From Cornus controversa (Eukaryota; Streptophyta; Magnoliopsida; Cornales; Cornaceae), in the NCBI GenBank assembly GCA_026545225.1, contig CM048846.1, positions 37,769,501 through 37,833,500 of the forward strand: a DNA stretch of 64,000 bases, in the 5' to 3' direction. The notes beneath the pieces were generated by a model. That model ran no database searches and was not told where the DNA came from. It saw only the letters and a list, made by a program, of their open reading frames with translations. The position numbers were made by a program, and so were the translations under genes. The number at the start of each line of letters is the position of its first letter. The first letter of the stretch is position 1. Positions 58,561 through 64,000 of this stretch are shown in pieces.

Positions 58561-60780
58561 TTGAATAATATCAAGTCAATATGCCCCCGGTCTTTCAATG
58601 TGGATGACTCTGTAATGCCCCCATTGGACAATCAATATACTATTCACATTCTTAATTCCAAGTTTGACAACTTTCGGCTCTTCTCACTCAATCGTATAAT
58701 AGAACCAACAACTTTGAATAGCTATTTGCAATGATATGGATCTCCATAATATCTGATTTTTTGCAGCAAGATATCGCCAAATGTTAGCTTCGATTTGGCA
58801 CAGATTTTAGGTCATTCCGATATCAAGCGAAAAAGATATGCTTGTTTCACTCACTGCTGTTTTAAGAAAAATAGGATTAGAAATAGCAATTTCAAATGAA
58901 GTTTTTGGACATTAGATAAACTCTTTTTAGCCAAATTTTTTGTAGCACACAACTTATCCAATTATCTTTCTCTTGATATAAGACTCAATTAAATCCAATG
59001 TGTAGATCAAAATTTATGGCCAAAATACTAAAGCGTGTTTAGAGAAGTCCTAAAAGCAATAAAAATAAGACTTTATAAGATAATTGGGAAGCTTTACCAA
59101 GCTCCATAAATTTTGAAATTTTTATACGTCACTGCTTTACTTGTTAGCTTCGTTTTGAAATAAAATTTTGGTCGATCCAATATCGGAAGAGAGAGGAATG
59201 ACTATTTTACTGAGTGTATGTATGGATGAAAAATTCCTACAAATTTGACTTTCTGAACTTTCTCCAATGAGGCCTCCTGTCAAGCTATCCATGGAGGCTT
59301 GTGAAGCCTTAAGAAATTAGGGGTAGACCATAAAATAACATGTACACAAATCAATATTTAAAAATTTTAATTTTTCTGCAATTTTGATTTTTCAGAAAAA
59401 TTATAACAACTTGAAATATCTAATAAATAATAGAATACTTGGATCTTTAAATCAATCACCAATTCAAAGCTTCCAAATCAATTCTACTTGTTTGATTTTA
59501 AAGGCAAAAGCCTAACAAAACTTTGTATTCATAATATCTATATTCAAGCAGCAAAGGCTTAATTCACTGAATACACATGTTAGATAGATAATGTACAGTG
59601 TACACAAAAATCAAAATCTAATATAAGAGCTTTTTAGTTTCCCTGTACAAGAGCGTCATGGAGTTTTCAAATCCAACAAGTTCTTTCAACTTTCCTATGC
59701 ATTACACATATATATTGTTATGTATATATATATATCATCAATTACACATATATGCTCAAGCAACTCGCGTGTTTTCAATTTGGGATTATAATCCAATGGG
59801 TCTTTGTAAAGTCAACGTGGAGATGTTATGGTTCTTCAAACGGCTAATAAGAACCCATCTAGTAAGGTAAATACATGGTAGATTGGTAGACGAGGAGGTG
59901 TTCATGGATCATGGGAGACAATGGTATTGTTTTTTTTGCAAACCCAATTGAGCGATATATGGATGAATGAATATTGCATCAATTGCAATACAAACAATCA
60001 GATTATTGTTTGTATGTGTTCGCTCTTAATTAATCAGCCAGATAGGCCGATTGCTTGCGCGCGAGCCAAAGCCGTGGTATCAGCTATATGTAAACAGTTG
60101 GTCAAACACAAATATCTTCTTTAGAGGTCGTGTTGGATCAGGCAATTGGCTAGGGAGAAAGAATACAAAACTCCCTATTGAGTTCTTTTCTTGCCTCAAC
60201 AAATAGGACTTTTAACTATGCACAAGGAAATGCGAGACTGAATCGTATCAATGAGGGAGATAGCAAGGAGGGAGATAGAAATTGAGGGAGAAATAGATAG
60301 AAAGATAGATTAAAGGATGGCAAAAGCAAGAAAATGGGGAAGATGTAGATCGAGGAAGAGAGAGGTCAATATCCTGGAGAATATTGAGGAAGAGAGGCAG
60401 ATTGTATATGATACAATTGTTTAATTGTGGTTGTTGGGGACCCTTAATACATAGTTTTCTACTTTTATCTATGGAAAAATTTTACATCACTATACCTAAT
60501 CTTAAATCACAGGATAATCTCAATAACGAAACACAAAAATGTATACGAAATGCTAACCCTAAAAAAGTGGTTCTCTTCATATCAACCTCCTTGGAGCCCG
60601 GATGTTACTCATCTTCATCTTGGCTCTGCCTTTCTTTGTGTAGAGTTTATGACTGTCAAGAGTCTTCTATCATAGCCCACACTTATAAGAATCCTTGATT
60701 AAAGCAAATAATGCATATCCACCGACCAAGTCAGTCGACTTTGTAGTTGTAACTAGATTATATGCATTCTTATCTATGAG
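58561..60780. other. No gene seen
   Basis: AT-rich DNA with a purine-rich stretch (60230-60400). Two diverged segments (about 58785 and 59148, both with TTAGCTTCG and a CGATATC-like or CAATATC-like motif) may be an old duplication. The short open frames have no recognisable domain. Confidence 0.45.
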
Positions 60781-63700
60781 AAATTGTACCTAATTAGCCT
60801 CCCATTCGTACCCGTCGGCCTTTATATCTCATATCCCTGTTCCAGTCTTCCACTTTACCGAGCTGATTCATGTGAGTGTGTCTCAATTAAAATTACCACA
60901 CTTCGCAATAGAACGAATTCCTTGCAGAATAGGGCTATCGAAAGGGGTGTCGAACCTCAGGGATTATGGTTTGAATGAGTTGGAGTACGGAATTAATTCT
61001 AATTAAATTTAGAAATAGTAAAAATCTGATATTTTTATTTAAACTAATTAAAAAGCAAAATAAAATAAAACAAAGGAAATAGAGAGTGAAGATAATATGA
61101 GATAAATCTAGGGTAATTGACTTCACCACTAACTCCATAATCAATGGTCAATTGAAATAACTAGGGAGAATTACATCATGCATAAGTGGTGTCGGTGGCT
61201 ACAAGCTCACCTTCATCTGTCAAGAAGATAACATATAATTAAGGCTAAGCCATGGACTATCTTCGATTGGCATGGGTCATCTGCCTAACTACTCTAATCT
61301 AGGGTGCAATATGGTTCATCTTCTCTAGGCATGCTCCATCAAAGCATTTAATAAAATATTCAGTGATTACCAATGTGTAATAATCGCTCTCATAATCACA
61401 AAAAATAAGAGAGATTGAGTTCAATAACAACAACCAAATATCTAAGTTAAGATAAGAAATCATTGAAACTGAATTTATAAGAGTTTTATTGCTCAATTCT
61501 ATAATAAGAATTCTCTAAATTACACAATCTATGCATGTATATAAAGATCTCCAATAATTAAAACAATCAAACCATTGATGCTTAGTTAGGGTTACATCAA
61601 AACCCTAGTGGATGAACTAGCCGCTCATGATAGAAGAAGTAGCTTCAACGGTTGAGGAAGAAGGCATCATCTTCATGAATTATGCGTAAGACTTTGTTAT
61701 CCAATGGTTCTCCACTCCAAAGCTCTGCAAAGTATGTCTTTAATTCTGTCCAATGGCTTTCTAAGCTCTCTCAAAATAGCCTTCAATTCACCACTTATTG
61801 CCCCAAGACAATACTCCAAAGTCCTAATCCAATTAGGAATTAATTAGGTTTTCCCGCAGCACTAATCAGGTGGTTTTTCCTGCTGACGTGCAGCCCAACT
61901 TTTGACCCACTAGAAGTCCGATTCATGGAATTTTCATGAAATACAGAAGTGTACAGAATCGAATTTTGTTCAACCCTTGCAAAAATTAAGTCGATTGGAG
62001 GCTCGAAAGTAACACTTCTTATCCGTTTTCCAAAATGGGATTAAAACTATATTAAGCGCAAATTTGGGCTTTAGGCCCGTAACCTCCTTAAGCAGCTGTA
62101 ATTCTCTTGGACCTCTTCCATGGGCTGATTTGAGTTGAAACATATAGTTGAATGGATCCGTTTGTTGTAGGCTTCATCTAACCTTCTTGCATGTCATCTT
62201 TAAAAGTTCAAAATCATGGTTTTAACTGAAATAATCATTAAGGTCCTGAAAATACAAAAAACACTAAAATGAAGTAAAATCACAAAATAATCTATCCTTA
62301 AGAGAATAAAATATGCCAGTTAAGAGGCTAGAATGTGTAACATTCAACTCCGATCACACCCCCAAACTTACATATTACTAGTCCCTTAGCAATAGAATAA
62401 AACAAAACTAAAATAAAGGAAACTAACAAATACTAACTAAACTACCCAACTCCACTTTCGTGGGAGAAACGATTGCATTTAGCATATGCAATAAGCCTTT
62501 AAACCCCTAGGTTCCCCCTAATGGACGAGTATAGTCTCGTGAGGGTTTCCAGAAATGTTACCCACAAACATTCAAAATTCTGTTTCAACATTAATCCAAG
62601 AAGAAGATTACAATACATAGTTACGAACTTGCATTCAAGAATAATTTCAAACTTTTAAATTCTATAATTCAAAGCAACGGTCCCCACACATAATTCACAT
62701 AACATATCTCAAAATAACCAACTTTAGCTCCCTCGTGTAAAGTGAACTAACAGTCCTCTCATGTGGCATAACCCAGCTCCAAATATATTAAGGCACATAC
62801 CCCTTTAACTCACTAGCTGCCCTTATTGAAATCATACTTCAAAATATGAATACATGACTTTTTCCTTTTTTTTCATTTTTTTTCGTTGCTTTATTGGTTG
62901 TGCAATGTCTTGATCTATTAAGCTTTCTGAAAGATCCATGTAGCAAGCTTTTACTCAGTGACTCCCAAACCAGATGGCTTTAGGGAACTAGGCGTTAAGA
63001 CACCCCGAAGAACCTAATTACTCGAATCAGTCAGGCTACAAATCAAGACAACCAATGCTCATCTTTTCTCACCTTTTCACTTTTGACGCGAATACTCCGT
63101 GCTTCCTGAGGCATAGAGGCCCCGGTTACTTATGAAAATGATCAAATTGAGTTGCTTATTCATCACATATATCTTTTTTTCTCTTTTTTTTTTCCATTGA
63201 AGTCAAGTAAAACACATTATCGGTACTCATTCTCAAGAGATACTAATTAATATCAAGGATATGTAACTCAACAACTTAGAGCATAAGTTTATACCCCACA
63301 AGACTATGCTAGTGTGTCTGTGCATGTGAGGAAACTAAAACCACTCACCTCAAGACATGTTAATGCAAACAATGATTAAAACTACTAAATTTAAACCATA
63401 GTTTCCAAAAATTCAAAACATACCCAAGAATTGCAAGTTATGCACCTACATAAGGTATAAATCCCTTGAAAGATGTAAAAACATTATATCTAAAAATAAA
63501 ACAAAAGAAAATAAAATAAACAAACTAAGAAAATAAAATAAACAAAAATCCTAAAACAAAGCACATCAATAGGCATCGCCTCACCCTCAAACTTAAATTG
63601 TACATTGTCCTCAAAATACACTCAATCGAAGCATAGAGAAGGGTAAGAACGATAATACCAGGAACATGGAGTAGTGGAAGAAAATAGAGCACACCAAGTT

Positions 63701-63920
63701 ATAAGAAGGAAATGCAAGCACACCCCCAAACTTGGATGTTACAACCTGTCAAAACAAACCACTATACCCCAAAGACCAAGTAAAATAGCATGGGTGAAAA
63801 TAAATATGAAATAGAAAACTTTTTTTTTTTTAATATTAATTTATACAGAAAGAACAAAATAAAAATAAAAATAAATAAAAAAAATGAAAAATAAAATACA
63901 ATACAAAAGATTACCTCCAA
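60781..63920 (-). other. Non-coding retroelement-like region (Athila/Tat-type 3' UTR candidate)
   Basis: The minus strand repeatedly carries AAGTTTGGGGGTG-type stretches (about 62362-62374 and 63722-63734, and AAGTTTGAGGGTGAGG at about 63578-63594) next to GAGGACAATGTACAATTTAA. I associate this with the region downstream of pol in Athila-like gypsy elements. No LTR boundary, RT or integrase lies inside the window, so the call is tentative. Confidence 0.35.
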
Positions 63921-64000
63921 TCAAGGATGTGGTGGTGACTGAGCGTTTGGATTCAGGTTCGCCTGGCGCATCAAAGCACGCAGCATCCTCCTCATCTCTA
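63921..64000 (-). pseudogene. Possible C-terminal end of a retroelement ORF, cut by the window edge
   Basis: The minus strand reads EMRRMLRALMRQANLNPNAQ followed by a short Pro/His stretch and a TGA at 63923-63921. It would be the 3' end of an ORF entering from beyond 64000. The fragment is too short to assign, and the call rests on the context upstream of the AAGTTTGGGGGTG-type region. Confidence 0.25.

Noticed and set aside
59658-60698. Several 60-100-aa open frames
   Set aside because: No domain, no codon pattern or splice context, and no similarity I recognise.

Overview
This is a gene-poor, AT-rich, repeat-dense stretch of a plant nuclear genome. Spliced antisense ORFs, Tat-lineage and chromovirus-type Ty3/gypsy retroelements, hAT- and Mutator-like MITEs, a PPR fragment and an ATL RING-H2 gene all point to a flowering plant, probably a eudicot. 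I cannot name the species. Only one intact ordinary gene is visible: a single-exon ATL-type RING-H2 ubiquitin ligase at 44029-44706. There is no rRNA, tRNA or CRISPR, and no bacterial-style operon.

Layout. (1) 410-9165 is a complete but dead Tat-lineage Ty3/gypsy element on the minus strand (367-bp LTRs, target-site duplication CTAAT, about 10% LTR divergence). It carries an extra spliced antisense ORF and ~75-bp tandem repeats between pol and the 3' LTR. (2) 9332-9912 is a foldback MITE. (3) 10603-25050 is a second, younger Tat-lineage element on the plus strand (LTRs ~1.1 kb, duplication CCTAA, about 3.5% LTR divergence). It has gag-pol, an unrelated antisense ORF of the plant-mobile-domain type, and a broken PPR-gene fragment abutting its 3' LTR. 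(4) 25.1-43 kb is a mosaic of AT-rich DNA and small elements: hAT-like elements with 8-bp duplications (31209-32147, 36760-37567), a ~3.5-kb solo LTR (32433-35903), Mutator-like MITEs with 9-bp duplications (38071-38282, 38820-39060), a LINE tail inside a foldback, and copia-type LTR pieces. (5) The ATL gene. (6) 47-58.5 kb is best read as the 3' part of an old minus-strand Tat element, an antisense-ORF fragment followed by a ~77-bp repeat array. It has been cut apart by three related long-LTR gypsy insertions (47640-50426, 50672-54917, 55465-57814). (7) 60.8-64 kb is non-coding retroelement-like DNA.

How the parts relate. Two Tat elements share one architecture, gag-pol then an antisense ORF, but the antisense cargo differs: Transposase_28-like in one, plant mobile domain in the other. 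The tandem repeats of element 1 are homologous to the array at 50-58 kb, which identifies that array as retroelement 3' UTR and not an independent satellite. The three long LTRs that broke the array share start sequences and clusters of a 16-bp dyad of the form TTTCG-N6-CGAAA, whose central six bases differ between copies. All coding parts of the retroelements carry stops or frameshifts. Divergence figures were counted by eye and are approximate.
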